Shown: positions 23,021-35,605, counted from the first letter of the stretch. The stretch is DNA of 64,000 bases from Ampelocalamus luodianensis (GCA_036346255.1 CM070639.1:2738001-2802000); one strand, 5' to 3'. The notes: a model not told the origin generated them from the letters alone. Translations and numbers: made by a program.

Positions 23021-23026
23021 ACTAGC

Positions 23027-23247
23027 GACATAAGTACAATATTCCACAACAGATCGACCACTCATTCGAATCTGGTTGCAAAGATAAAAGACAAAGGCAG
23101 AGCTTGGACCCTCACTGGGCCATGTGCTTGGAGCAATTCACACCGTGTAATTAAGTCCCTATTCTAAACCGTGTTCCGCTTTGACGGTTTGTGTAACATT
23201 CTCTATTAATATAATAGACAGTTCTTCTGCCTGTTCTTTCAAAAAAA
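23027..23247 (+). mobile_element. Short poly(A) retroposon (LINE 3' end or SINE)
   Basis: The sequence ends in a run of A and is bordered by AATACTAGC on both sides (23,018-23,026 and 23,248-23,256), a 9-bp target duplication. The tail CTCTATTAATATAATAGACA...CTGCCTGTTCTTTC-A(n) resembles the 3' ends of rice LINEs that I remember (TTAATATA...CTCCTGCGCGTTCGAG-A(n)). At about 220 bp it would be a 5'-truncated LINE or a SINE using the same tail. Confidence 0.65.
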
Positions 23248-23703
23248 AATACTAGCATCTTTTCACTAACATGGTCTTACAAAGCACACGATGTTTGCGC
23301 TATGACCAGCTGACCCTAACAAGGTAAATTAGTGGATTTGCGCACCTTGACGCATTGCCAATGCCAGAGCAACATTTGGTCTTAGCCACCATGATCATTT
23401 TGTATAAACCCCTTCAATCCTCTCAAACCTTTTTCTCTTTTCATTTCAATTTTCCACCCAAAGATGTTTAGATCGTGTTACGAACAAATTATTGGAGCAT
23501 ACCCCTGGCGATTCAGTAATAGTTAATGCAAGATTTTTTAGTCTAAATGTCACATTGTCAATGAAACAGGTTCAGTTTACCATTCTAAAGCTCAAAGGCA
23601 GGCCACTTGATGTCTTGAACTCTTGATCACAACTCCAATTTCTCAGTATGAAACAATTAATGCAAAATTTGCAAGGAACCCACTCCTTACCTCGAAGAAT
23701 TAG

Positions 23704-24592
23704 TCATGTCTTCCTTTCCTCCTTGAAGTCCCAGAGCTGCAGCCTTCGCTCCGCCGCATTGGCCGTCGCCGGAGCAGCAGCAGCAGCACCTCCTCCAAGA
23801 AAGAATGGCAGGCCGGCGGTGTCACCCGGAGCAGCAAACCTCTGCATCAGGCACGGGTGCTGAGACGGCAGCCACAGCGGCGCGGCGACGGCATTGGACT
23901 GAAGTGTGCCCCGATCGAAGGCGACCGCGGGGTGCTGCTGCTCCTGGGAGAACGCAAGGTGGGGCACCATCTCGAAGGACATGGGCGCGATGTGCGAGCT
24001 CTGGGAGGCGTAGTAGGCAAGCGTCGGCTGCTGCTGCTGCTGCATTGGCTTGTTGTCGTTGGCGGAGCAGTGCAGGAGCTCGGCGGACGCGCCATTGGCG
24101 CTGCCGTTGTACGCGTTTGCTTGGTGAGCGGCGGCGGCGGCATGGCCGTTGTCGGCGGGGGCGTTGGCGAGAGAGCACGGAGCTCCTGCTGGTCTCTGAG
24201 GTGCTGACCTCGGCGTCGTCGCCGGCTTCGTCGACCGGCGGGGAGGCGGGCAGGACGAACGAGCAGTCCAGCGACGGTAGCGCGTCGATGGCGCCGGCGG
24301 CGGCGCGGATGAGCCACTCGATGGCCTTGCTGGGCTGGTCGACGCCAAGGCGGTTCTGGATGTCGTAGAACTGGATGGCCGTCGGCACCGAGAGCCGGAT
24401 GCGGCGGTCGCGGAGGCCGCGCGCGGTCACCACCTTGCTGTGCCGGTCCTTGCCGCCCGCCGCCGCGCGCGCCACCCGGCATGTCCTCCAAGCTGCGGCA
24501 GCAGCCGCGGACGCCGCCGAACCGCCGCCGCCTGTGGTGAGCGCGGCGCGCGGGCGCTTGCAGGAGTTGTGCTCCTTGCCTGCCTCCTCCAT
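23704..24592 (-). CDS. Class II (CIN-type) TCP transcription factor, one frame break
   Basis: Plant-specific nuclear DNA-binding factor controlling organ growth. Start ATG at 24,592 (MEEAGKEHNSCKRPRA); no intron is needed. The TCP basic helix-loop-helix domain lies at about residues 45-107: GGKDRHSKVVTARGLRDRR, then IRLSVPTAIQFYDIQNRLG and QPSKAIEWLIRAAAGAIDAL. The basic region has the class II spacing. The downstream half is Ala/Gln/His-rich and ends LQLWDFKEERKT with TGA at 23,704-23,706. Near 24,169-24,175 (GAGAGAG on plus, CTCTCTC coding) the frame shifts. Two more bases (one CT unit) would join TSETSRSSVLS to LANAPADNGHAAAA and give about 296 residues. I see no miR319 target site. Which family member it is remains open. 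Confidence 0.87.
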
Positions 24593-26814
24593 GACTAGTT
24601 CATGCCAATCGACAGCGTTTCCTGCTCATTTGGGGGTAGAATTCAGAAAAAGGTGGTGGCTTTAGCACCAAATCTCGCAAAAAAAGATTGGAAAATTTTC
24701 TTGCGAAATGCTGCAGCTGTGGCAAAACTCTAGTTCTTGAAGTGAGAGTTTAAACAACAAAATGACTTCCAATTCTGCACGAAATCTTCTCAGAACTACA
24801 AATCTACTAGTACTTCATAGCCCATTTGCTCTTCTGCTGCTGCTAATTAAATGATCTCTTTAGCACCCAAAGTTGCAGTTTGCAAAAAGCAGAAGCTTTG
24901 CCAATGGAATCTACTAAAAGCAGAAGGCATCTGAACAGTAGCAGCTGTTCTTGCATAAATTTATGGCTCCTTGTACCCTTTGCTGAACTTTCTATTATGA
25001 ATGGGTTTCAATTAGAAAAGAAAAGAACAAGCAAAACGGCAAGTTGATCAAGAATTTGTGTTTTGGGATCCTGTATCTGAAGCTCCCACCTTCCTAGAAT
25101 CAAATCTGTCAAGTAACTGAAGAAAACTTTGGGCAAAATAATTCTGAATTTTTTTTTTTGGGGGTGGGGTGGGGGGAAAGGTGAAACTAGCCTTATTAGA
25201 AAGGCTTGTTGGGCAAAATAATTCTTAAAAATTGGGGGAAAGAAAAGGGGAAAATAGTTTTTTTAGCATATTAGAAAGGCTTGTTGGGCAAAATAGTTCT
25301 CTTCTGAATGTACTTAGCTCTCACCATTAATTCTTCCTCTACATCAACCAAAGGCAACAAATCTTGGAAACGAACATCGATCACTCAAATTTGCAAGACA
25401 AAGAAATCAAAACTGTGTCCAAAAGAAGAATTAATCCTGGAAACGAGAGGCTGCTCTATCCAAGAACTCCCCAAATCATTTTACATTCGAGCACCATCAA
25501 ATATTGCACAGAAATCGAAAAAACGAAACAAAAATCAATGCAACTGAACCAGAGTGAAATTTCTGTGGTTTCCATGCTCTTGACAGAACCAAATCTTTGG
25601 CCAGAAACAAGAGCTAGCGCAAAGAGGAATCAAGCAGAAGCTGGTCACCTGAAGGGGATCGACCGAAAAGCCAGCCAAGAGGACCGGATTCTACCAAATC
25701 CAAAATGCCAGGGTCAACACGCAAAAACCACTGAGCTCTGAGCACCTGCAGGCTGCAGCTGCTGCTGCTGCTGGGCTTCTTATCCCCTGCGATGGCTGAT
25801 GAGCAAGCTGAGCATATATGGAGGAACGCTTTTGCAGAAAAGACCTCTACCTTTTCATACATCGCAGCTGTACCTGCTGCACAGTACCATGCAGGGGCTT
25901 GACTGCAAAACACTAGAAATAAAACGGCTCTGTCGTGTGACTATCATGTTATTCATTACACTTTCTTAGTAGGTAGCAAATCAAATGGCAATGGCCTCTA
26001 TAATCGAAATAGTAAAATGCATGCATGCTCTTTCAGCTATTTTTCCACCATGATCAACCTAGCAAATCAAGGTCTATAGGATGATCTATAGCTGAAATGC
26101 AAGACAAATTAGGCCGTTTCCGCTAACAAATTAAGCGCAACAAATTCGAGCGTCTGTCTCACTCTCACTGAGCCACTGGTGGAACTGTAACTGTAAGGAA
26201 CTAAGTATGATCCAAAACTGTCCGGAGTCCGGACTCTGAACAGGTGATGTACTCGATCGGTCAACCTGAAACAGTTGGTACGGCTTTACCCTTTTTGAAT
26301 TGGTGTAAAGAGGAGGGGCCTTTACAGCCTGTGCTGTACATTGTAGTTAGTACTCGCTCACTACAGGCTCACTGGCCCTGTTAAATATATGTGGGCACAG
26401 GGAGAGATCTGTATTAGTATTCTGAACACAGCTATGCTACACTGCACAATAATTAGGAGTGATCTATACCGTTTGATTGAAAACCGATGATCGAGATCAA
26501 TCACTACTGTGCTTTGCTACAGTGGTTTTATTTTCTCATCTGTTTCTACAGTGCTTTTGTTACAATAAAATCAGTATTGTTCGCATAACACGAATCATTG
26601 TTCACACAGTGTGCACTGCATTTACTGCATAGGATCTGGATCCATAGGCATAGTACTTGACCTCTAAATTTCTTCATTGCTTAGCAATATCAATTTTTCT
26701 CTTGTTATGCTAGCTAGCCATTATAATTTTGTTCCTCTTGTTATGCTAGCTAGCTATTATATTTTTGTTATGCAAGCCATTGTTTTTGTTAAGTGAAGAA
26801 CAATTCCATATTTA
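24593..26814. other. TCP upstream region and intergenic DNA
   Basis: This presumably contains the TCP promoter and leader. A direct duplicate of 24,884-24,955 occurs at 52,979-53,045. Two copies of AGAAAGGCTTGTTGGGCAAA lie at 25,198 and 25,272. At 26,697-26,775 CTTGTTATGCTAGCTAGC is repeated in tandem (period about 46). No gene was recognised. Confidence 0.5.
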
Positions 26815-26999
26815 GTCTTCCTAAACTGTAAATAAGCACCAGATGTGCCCCGCGAGTATATGAAAATCCATTGAACCGCTTTCCAATACTATTTGTTAGG
26901 ATTAGCCATGTATCTACTAATAACACTCAATTATTGAGATAATTCAGGGCGAGAATATACCATCGCATATATAAGTGAACCAACTACACTAGTATATCA

Positions 27000-28579
27000 A
27001 ACTCTAGACGTGTACTCAACTTCATCATCTGACTATGGACATGACGCTAAAGAAAGTTTGAAATGTGTAGCTAACGGGGTATTCACTGGTTTGGCGTTAT
27101 GCATGTTGAAACGACGAAGAACTTTATCAATATACCCTTTCTGACTTAGGTATAATTTTTTAAACAATCTATCTTTGGTAATTTTTATATCAAGAATCTT
27201 CTTTGCGGCACCGAGATCATTCATCTTAAATTCACTGCTCAATTATGCCTTCAACTTTGAAATTTTTGCCTTATCTTTTGCAACAATCAGCATATCATCA
27301 ACATATAGGAGCAAATAAATAGCTGAGCTATTAACAGTCTTCAAATAAATACAACTATCATAATCGAATCTTTTGAAATTCTAAGAGATTATAAAGGAGT
27401 CAAATCTCTTGCACCACTGTCTGGGTGATTACTTCAGACCATAAAGAGATTTCTTCAACTTGCAAGCATAAGTTTCCTTTCCCAGAAAGACAAAACCTTT
27501 CGGTTGCTCTATATAAATGTCTTCCTCCAATTTTCCATGTAAGAACGTAGTTTTCACGTCCAATTATTCAAGCTCATAATAATGCATAGCCGCTATGCTA
27601 AGTAAAGTACTAATTGAACTATACTTCACAACTGAGGAAAAAGACATCTATGATATCAATACCTAGAATTTTGGATGTATCCTTTAGCAACGAGCCTTGC
27701 CTTATACCTAACACCTTCGGTTGGTGAAATATCTTCTTTATTCTTGAAGATCCATTTGCATCGAATAGTCTTCTTATTAATTGGCAATTTGACCAGCTCC
27801 CAAGTGTCATTCTTCTCAAGAGATTGCATCTCATCATCTATGGCAGTCATCCATCTATTTGAATCATAAGAAGAGATAGCCTCTAAATAAGTAGAAAGTT
27901 TTGCAATATCTTCGATTTCTTCTACCATATTCAAAGCATAAACAACAACATCAGCTTCTACAATCAATCTATTTGGAGCTTAAATAATCCATTTAGATCT
28001 GTAGGTTGCAAATCCTGCAATGGAACGTTGTGGTGGTTGAATGACAACAGGAGCATCCAGCATGTTTTAATTTTCGGCTTCTGATGTAGATCTTGAATCA
28101 ATAACATGCTCCACATGCATGTGTGATTTCTGCTGCTTCTCAACGGGAACATCAATAGATGGTTTATTATACAACATAGCAGATTCATCAAAAGTAATAC
28201 TTCTACTAATAACCACCTTTCTATTTCCAAGATTTCATAATTTATATCCTTTCACAGCAGGTTTATTACCAAGAAAAATACACTTAGTGGTTCTAAGCTC
28301 CAATTTTACCATTATTAACATGAGCATAAGCAGAACAACCAAATATTCTCGAATTTGAATAATCTGCTGGAGAACCAAACCATACCTTAATTAGAGTCTT
28401 CTTATCAATTACCAGATTGAGGGTCGAGTGATCAAATAACAAGCAGTGGACGTGGCTTCAGCCCAATAACTCCTAGATAAGCCGGAGTTAGATAACATGC
28501 AACGTACCTTCTCCATAATGGTTCTGTTCATGCGTTCGGCCATACCAATTTGCTTAGGAGTACCTAGGACATTGTAATA
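27000..28579 (-). pseudogene. copia integrase C-terminus and reverse transcriptase remnants (copy 2)
   Basis: On the minus strand: IGMAERMNRTIMEKVRCML (integrase, about 28,550) and YWAEATSTACYLI. A degraded linker follows, then RT at 27,967-27,656 (YLEAISSYDSNRWMTAIDDE, NDTWELVKLPINKKTIRCKW, YKARLVAKGY). After several breaks comes EFKMNDLGAAKKILDIKI (27,240-27,190) and GYIDKVLRRFNMHNAKPV. Many stops and shifts exclude function. Confidence 0.83.
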
Positions 28580-31500
28580 TGTGGGGACCCCGGTAATTAT
28601 CTCCGTAAGACCGAGATTAGACAAGGTCTTAGGGACATAATTACGGGTCTCCGGTAAATGAATTCCAATTTAACCCTATCCAAGTGAGAGGCTTAGCCGA
28701 ATATTAGAGCCTCAACGATCATGCGCACGCTCCTTGCGAGCGCTACATGATTGTCGATTCTCCCTCGATTCAAGCACTACACTCGGTGAGTTAAATGGGA
28801 CTTCATCAACAACGAGTATGACATATATTGGCTCCCAAGATCAACGACCAATATACTCATACCCTTATCCAACGTTGATTACATCCATACAACGCAGACA
28901 ACAAGAGATAAAAGACATACTGCATAATAGTTAAGGTCTACACTTATTACAAACCAATGACCACCAAATTTAAAGTAGAGTATCAAGTAGCAATGAATTA
29001 AATAAATAGAGCAAAAGACCAGCAGATGGCATGCCCATCACCCATCTAAGAACCGATCGGGGTTAAATGATAACATACTATTTCATTAGTGTCGCCAAGT
29101 CGACACTAATGAGATCGCCATACTCATATCCTTCCTCACCAAAAAGGCCAAGAACATCCTGGCCGAGTACAAGTGTACTCGCAAGTCTTACACAAATAAA
29201 ATAGTTATGCATAAGGGTCATTCAAAGGATGGCTCATATTGGTTTAGTTTTATAAAGAGACGCAACAATTATCATCCTACACATACTAGTTTTCATGTGC
29301 CCATTTTAAAATCAGATTTGAAGTAGAAGTAAAACGTGTAGTAAAGCATTTGTTGATAAACAATTGAATCATATAAAGACCAAAGTGGCAGCCCACTTTG
29401 ATGTACTAAACACATGAACATCCCGCTCATGACGAATACCAAGTTTAACCACAATTTTAATTAAAAGTCTAACAATAGTAACTCCCGAACTCAAGCGGTT
29501 GTCCATAACCGTGACACGCTATTCGAATAGATTGATACCCCGCAGGTGTACTACTTACCCACACGACTTGATTAGCCCGTAAGCCTCCGGATGCCTCCAA
29601 AATAGCATACTTCCTATGGTATGCCTACTGTAAATCAAGATATAGTCATTTTCAGAAGAAAGCCCTATTGGGCTAAGTCCCCTTGTGAGATAGTTCCTTG
29701 CCTAGTACAAGCGCCCGATAGCACTTGCTAGGGGCTCACAAGTTATATTGGAAATACCGATGCAATCAAAACAAAAGAATTGGTGCTCCTTGCACACTAT
29801 AAAGGATTACATCGGCTCCTCAAAGAACATAGGATTTCACTGGCCGCTATGCCCTTACACCACCAAGGACTTAACACAATAAAACCCTCCCCTACTTAAC
29901 CATACGGCTCCCAACCCGCGTGTGGCAAAGACGAGTGTACTTGAATTAACGACGTTACTAAAGTTCGGTCCTCAATTGTCCGCACAAGTCCTTCCACTTA
30001 CCCAATGCTCGTGCACAAAGCACCATCACTAACCAACACTTGTCCGAACCAAATCTCATTTAAAATGACAAAATTTTACTCATAAAACAGCTACAAATAT
30101 CTGAAGTATAAATCATAAAATGAGAGTTGTGTTTATCCCAAACCGCAAGTTATTCCCGACGATCGAACTCACTGTGTCTAGACTTGCATGGCTAAGCAAT
30201 TCTATAACTCATAATTCACACATCCTATCTTAAGCATATAGGAGTTGGCATAATTCAAGATTAACCTCAAGAATAGGACATAACTAAACTACACATCACA
30301 AAAATATTGACATAATCAAAATAGCATGCAAGCAATTATCATTGCACTAACTTAACCAAAACTGGATCAAATATGATGCAAAAGAAAGTTCAAATGATGC
30401 TTGCCTTGCTGGTACAGTAGCTGCTCGCTCTCAGAGCGTAAGTGTCGATGTCAATATGCTCGGATCTATATAATTATAACATCAAATAAATACCGAGAAA
30501 ACAACTCAAAACTAAAACGATCAAAAATGCATGATTTTTCTACAGTAGTTGGGTCATGATTTTAAAGGATTTTAGGTGAAAGAATTATTTCATTTTGATT
30601 TAGCATGTGAAAGTTATAATGGTTTGAATTTGATTTCAATAAGACGTCATTATGTAATTTAATTACGAAGTGAATTTTTGTAGAACAGTGGCAGTACGTG
30701 GATCACATAGATAAATAGGCAATATTATTATAAGTTAGAAACAGTTGAGTTTGTCCTTTTGGGGTTTTTATGATTTAGTTATTGATTTTCAAAGTTATCG
30801 TCTTTTATAGTATAAAAATTAATGGAGTTAAGGAGTATATTCTCCCAAAATAGTTTCTGTGACAGAGGTAAGGTGGAGACCATTTTAGAATTAAGTTCAC
30901 TGAAAATGAAAATGATCAAAAGTGGTCTCACTGCTTTTGGAGTTTCCAATAATTACTTATGTATTTTTAAAGATTTCACTATTTTTCTATTGTATAAATA
31001 ATGGTTTTAATGGATTAATCTCCAAATAATACTCTCTGCTACAGAGATAAGTTTGAAACAAATTTTAATATAAGGTTCATTAAAATGAAAATTTTTGTAA
31101 GTGGTTTCATGTGATTTGGAGGTAGTATGAAATAGTTATGCATTTTAGAAGTCACCACTGCTTTTTCAGCAGTATAGGTAATCCTTTTTCCAGATTTTCT
31201 AAAAGAACTCAGTATTTTCTCACGCACCGCAGCTAGCTAACGCGATCGACTGAATGGGACCCGGGTCAAAGTATTGACCCACCAAGGCGGACCGGTCTTG
31301 GCCAAACCGAGTCGAAAGCGCACTCTCGAATACGCCTCCTAAACCAGCAAGCGTAACCTTGAGTATGAACTATCCGAATCACGCGTTTTAGTTAGTGAAG
31401 CACAAACTAAGATTTACGCGATCGCTAACCCTATAGGAGGCCCACATGTCGTGGAGGTATTAACCTTTCTAACCCACCGTTAAAGAGTTTGAACTTCATT

Positions 31501-33205
31501 AGCTTAACCCAAACGGGTCTTTTGTCTCGCTGTGTCCGACATAGACGCAGCGCAGAGCCATCATCGCCGAACCACGGCCGCGAGGGAAACCGAGTGGCCG
31601 CGGCGAGCGTGCCAAAATGGAAAGGCAACATCGAGGACTACCTCTCGTGGGGCAGCATGCTTATGAGGTGTTTGTGCCGACGGTGAGCTGGAATGGGCGA
31701 GCCGGTATTTTACGAACGCAAAAGCAAAACTAGTTCGCACAATCCTCGCATGCAGTGTCCGAGGACCTAAGGCTACCGGGGTTACTCAATGCGAAGAGAG
31801 CCTCGAAAAGCCGAGACGACCGGAGTTGATGGATGACGGCGAGGTCCACGCGGTCACTACGGCCCACGTGGAGAGGTCGCTCGGGAGGAGAAAGGCAAGT
31901 AGCTCTTGAACATGCTCAAATGCGGTATGGAGATGGTGAGAATGTGAGCAATCAAGAATGTCCTACCACGAGCCGAGACGAAGAACAAGGTACACACCGA
32001 TAAAAGTTAACTTCAAGATTTGGAGTAACTGTGGAGTATCGTTGAAATTGACTTAGGGAAATACTTCATAAGTGCAGGGGCACTGGTGACGACTTAAGCA
32101 AGGGTAACACTCACCAAAGTGAAGGGGTCACAAGATCGGTGTCGGGCACGCCTCGAGACCACCGAGAGCGAGATGAAGAACAAAGAACTGCAAGCAAGGA
32201 CAATCACCGAATAAGGCAAATGGACACGGCAGCAATTGCAAGGCTAGGGAACACCATGGCCTTGAGCTTACTCGAGAATGGAGCATGCACAACGTCCTCC
32301 TCCTCTCAAAAGTAGGAGAAGTGAGGCAAAGGAGGAACAGGAGGGGATTTAAGCCCGGGATCGACGGATATGGAGGCGGCACACTGTGGGAGCTCCAGGA
32401 GTGGTCGGGAGGCGGTGCATCACGCGCCACGGCGCGAGGGCGAGCGTGGCGCGACGTGGCGCTCGAGCTCGAGGCTCGCCGCTCGAGGAAAGAGACGGAT
32501 CGACCGTGGGACCGCCTTGGCGCGATCGAAAAGAGTGGGTGTGCACAAGAAATGTGTTGATCCGCATCGTTGGATCGTGAATGGACGATCCGCATCAAGG
32601 TGCCGTTGGAGTCGTCCGAATGTCACAAGATCGGACCGCTTAGCTTGATCGACGGCCGCACGAGGGAGTGCGATTAGGCGGTTAAGTCAAGTCACTCGCC
32701 GGTCGGACTCGAGTCCGAGTCGTGGTCCGTCCGAGTCGCGGAACAAAGGCACGCTTGATCGAGATTTAAATTATTCCTTCGCTTTGACCGAGGCTTAGAA
32801 ATAGAAATAAATTTCCAAAATTACGAAATAATTTGTGGAGGTTCCTGGAAGATATAGTTCCCATAAAAATTATAAAACACTACTGTTCATAATATAATTT
32901 GTGATATTTAAATTCAAATATGTGGTATGTTTATGAAGTTGGTTTGAATTTTTACTGGGTTCAAACTAGTCTAAAATTTGGGAAAAATTATATTAATTCA
33001 TGATAATTAATTTAGTATTTGAATAAATTGGTTCCAGATGATGATCCCAACTTTTATCATCGATTTGAATTGAAAATGAATTTTGATGTGTAGGTTCACC
33101 TCAAATTAGATTTTCCAAGTACAATATAATATGAAATGGTTTGAATTCAATAATGCATGCTAATGAAATACATATTAATCCATTTTAATTGTTGGTGCTG
33201 TGACA
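28580..33205 (-). mobile_element. Solo-LTR-like insertion (4.6 kb) in copia copy 2
   Basis: On the minus strand it starts TGTCACAGCACC and ends GGGGTCCCCACA. TAATA flanks both sides (28,575-28,579 and 33,206-33,210), and the host integrase reading continues across it. The ends resemble those of the 1564-5573 insertion (TGTAACA...GGGGTCCTCACA). It has the same build: AT-rich start, GC-rich block (about 32,750-31,250), leader-like part and mixed tail. A TTTAAAT TATA-like motif precedes a CT-rich leader near 32,350 on the minus strand. No retroviral genes, primer site or internal LTR pair was found. Confidence 0.75.
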
Positions 33206-33212
33206 TAATATA

Positions 33213-33683
33213 TCACAATACCCTTTGATCTGCATAAAGCTTTAAATTCTCCCGAACAGAACTCCAAGCCATTATATATATGTAGCTTCTTGACATGCTT
33301 AACTCCAAGCCATTATATATACGTAGCTTCTTGACATGCTTACCAGTTTGCTTTTCAATCATAATCATCCACCCCTTCAATGTCTTGAATACATCCAATT
33401 TGTGCTTCACGAAATACAGTCAAACTCTTCTTGAATAACCATTAATGATGGTCAACATATAGCCAGCATCTCCAAGGTACGGACCATGGGATTCTTTCCA
33501 CAAATCAAAGTGAACATAATCAAATATGTCTTCTGTAGAGTGAATTGTTGTGATTAACTTCACCCTCTTTTGTTTGTCGAGGACACAATGTTCACAAAAC
33601 TTCAACTTGTCGATGCTTTGACCATCAAGGAGTCCTATTTTGCAAAACTCTATGTCAATTTCACTCATATGCCTCAGATGCAT
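33213..33683 (-). pseudogene. copia integrase N-terminal half (copy 2)
   Basis: The minus strand reads MHLRHMSEIDIEFCKIGLLD, FCEHCVLDKQKRVKL, YVHFDLWKESHGPY and MLTIINGYSRRV. Then, after a stop at 33,420, MKHKLDVFKTLKGW and KKLRIYNGLEL. The zinc region (H, H, C, C) is visible, but the IDD of the core reads IIN, so the second catalytic region is damaged. A local direct repeat (33,261-33,345, AACTCCAAGCCATTATATAT twice) disturbs the end. Confidence 0.8.
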
Positions 33684-33826
33684 ATGCCAAAGGTTAGTCG
33701 TATCAGAATCAGATGATTTATTTGAGACGATAACAACATTAACTAAAATTGTAGTACCTTGCAGATGATATAAGTTGGCAGTTTTTATATCAACTTTTAT
33801 GACAACAAGAGAACCTTTGGAGATCT

Positions 33827-35030
33827 TCAGAACTCCACCTCCACCTGAATAATTGTACCCTTTAATACAAGAGTACTCAGCGAGATAGAATTTCTCAGCG
33901 AGATAGAATTTCTCTTCAAACCCGGAATGTGTCGAACACCTAACAAAGTTCTAATGGTGTCATCAAATATCTTAATATGGATAGAACCAATGCCTACAAT
34001 CCTGCATTGTGAATTATCACCCATCAACACATAAACATTTGGTGTAGCTTCATAAGTCATGAACCAATCTCAGTTCAGACTCATGTGGAAAGTGTAAGCC
34101 GTACCAAGAATCCACTTATCACCGGTTTTAGAATTACCAACAAAAGCAACGAGAACAATTCCATCAAAATCTTGCTTCGTAACAATGGTGGCTTTAGTAT
34201 CATCCTCTCGTTGATCCTTCTTGAAATTGTTATTACTTTTCTCCTTTTTCTTTACCCACCAGCACTCACATATGTCGTGTTCATCTTTTCTTGCAAACTT
34301 GCACAACTTGTACCTTCATCTGGATTTCGATCTGCCTTTGTAATTTCTGCTCGAGCTTTTACCTCTTCAATCGCAGTTTGAACTCCTCTCCTGTTGTCTA
34401 CCACAAACAACCATGCCTCTTGCATGCGAATTTGAACTTTCATTCGAAACTATGTGTGTCATCTTTTCCTTCGCATGTAGTGCTGCATAGATATTATTAA
34501 GTGTAAGAGTATCTCATTTATATAAAATAATATCTCTGAACTAGGCAGTGAGCATAAAAGAATAAGACTCAAATTTTCATCATCATATTTTACCTTTGTA
34601 GACTCAAGATCCACGACTACTTCTTTGAACACTGTCAGACGTTTCAATAACAACCCGCCTTCCGCCACCTTGTGCGAATAAAGCTCTTCTTCAAATACAT
34701 CTTACTCATTAGACCTTTGGTCATGCAAATCTGCTCCAATTTCAACCATAATGCGGCAGCGGTCTTCTCCTTCAAAACCTCCCGTAGAATATTATTTGAT
34801 AGATAAAGATGAATTTAAGATAATGCCTTACAATCTTTTCTTTGCTTCTTCTTAAGAGACCATGCAGTGGGCATCTTGCTGATCCCCAATAAAGCTTTAT
34901 TCAAATCAAGCTGTGCAAGAACAGCTCGCATCTTGACTTGCCATAGAGAAAACTTCATATCTTGATCCAATTGCGAAAGATCGTACTTCAAAGTCTCCAC
35001 GCGGAAGAAATCCTGAATTTGGTTGTACAA
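33827..35030 (-). pseudogene. copia gag and protease remnants (copy 2)
   Basis: Gag starts near 35,030. TLKYDLSQLDQDMKFSLWQV and RAVLAQLDLNKALLGI match copy 1 and keep the glutamine that is a stop there. A break follows near 34,680, then SLPSS-type gag sequence to 34,459. The knuckle CKFARKDEHDICECWW lies near 34,300 with its first cysteines altered. Protease wording GDKWILGTAYTFHMSLN (34,130-34,080) has DSA changed to GTA, a lost active site. VLMGDNSQCRIVGIGSIHIK follows at about 34,040. Confidence 0.8.
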
Positions 35031-35081
35031 TTTTGTGTGTACCTAGCAATAAATTGTGACTTCCTTGGTACACTTCCGTGT

Positions 35082-35180
35082 ACACAAAGCAATGAACATC
35101 TTGCTAGCTTGATGGTAGACTTTTGTATGCACAACTGGTCGGTTCTGTTCCAGTTGTACACAAAGCAATGAACATCTTGC
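35082..35180. repeat. Direct repeat in the copia copy 2 leader
   Basis: ACACAAAGCAATGAACATCT occurs at about 35,080 and again at about 35,158. It lies in the untranslated region between the LTR and gag. Confidence 0.8.
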
Positions 35181-35439
35181 CAGGCGGCTCTGTTCTGGGC
35201 GGACGAACTGATCGACCGCTTCTGCTCTTCGAGATTACACAACTCGAAATTTCCTTCAGACTTAACGCCAGTTGTACACAGACTTCGCTTCATATTTGGT
35301 GTCGGGCTCAATTCCGAGATGGCTTCCACACATAAATATTTTTCTTCCACTTCGGTTTCGACATTAGAATGAGATGCTGCTCGAGAACATTGACTCGACG
35401 GATCGCAACTCGCGAGGCACAATTCGATGATTTTTTTGA

Positions 35440-35605
35440 TCGAATCTCCTGTGCTCTGCTACTACTTGTTGTAAATAACGCGCAGAAAAATAGAAACGAG
35501 AGACACAGATTTTACGTGAAAACCCTTTCAGGAAAAAACACAGAACCACGGACGCACAAATGCAATATCAGTATATGAGAAGATGTTTATAATGAAACTC
35601 TTGCT
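35440..35605 (-). repeat. LTR end and primer-binding site of copia copy 2
   Basis: On the minus strand the LTR ends ...GCGCGTTATTTACAACA at 35,468 and is followed by TAGTAGCAGAGC, a decayed form of TGGTATCAGAGC. The LTR interior shares GGGTTTTC-ACGTAAAATC wording with 8373-8668. The upstream part of the LTR is replaced by the (TA)n tract and the Micron-like element, so its start is not visible. Confidence 0.72.

Larger units (their letters stand above)
26815..35600 (-). mobile_element. Ty1/copia retrotransposon, family A copy 2, split and 3' truncated
   Basis: Read from right to left: LTR end at 35,468, primer-binding site, leader, gag (35,030-34,250), protease (34,150-33,830), integrase N-terminal part (33,683-33,213), insertion 33,205-28,580, integrase C-terminal part (28,579-28,250), RT (27,967-27,000) and a stub of the RT end stopping near 26,815 (YMANP, then a GTSGAYLQF-like motif). 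The RNase H domain and 3' LTR are absent. It shares wording throughout with copia copy 1 at 1-8668, but is independently decayed. Confidence 0.87.

Noticed and set aside
23822..24592. TCP protein ending as Arg-rich tail in the first frame
   Set aside because: The alternative frame downstream of 24,169 gives a normal Ala/Gln/His-rich TCP tail with a proper stop, so the Arg-rich reading is the frame-shifted one.
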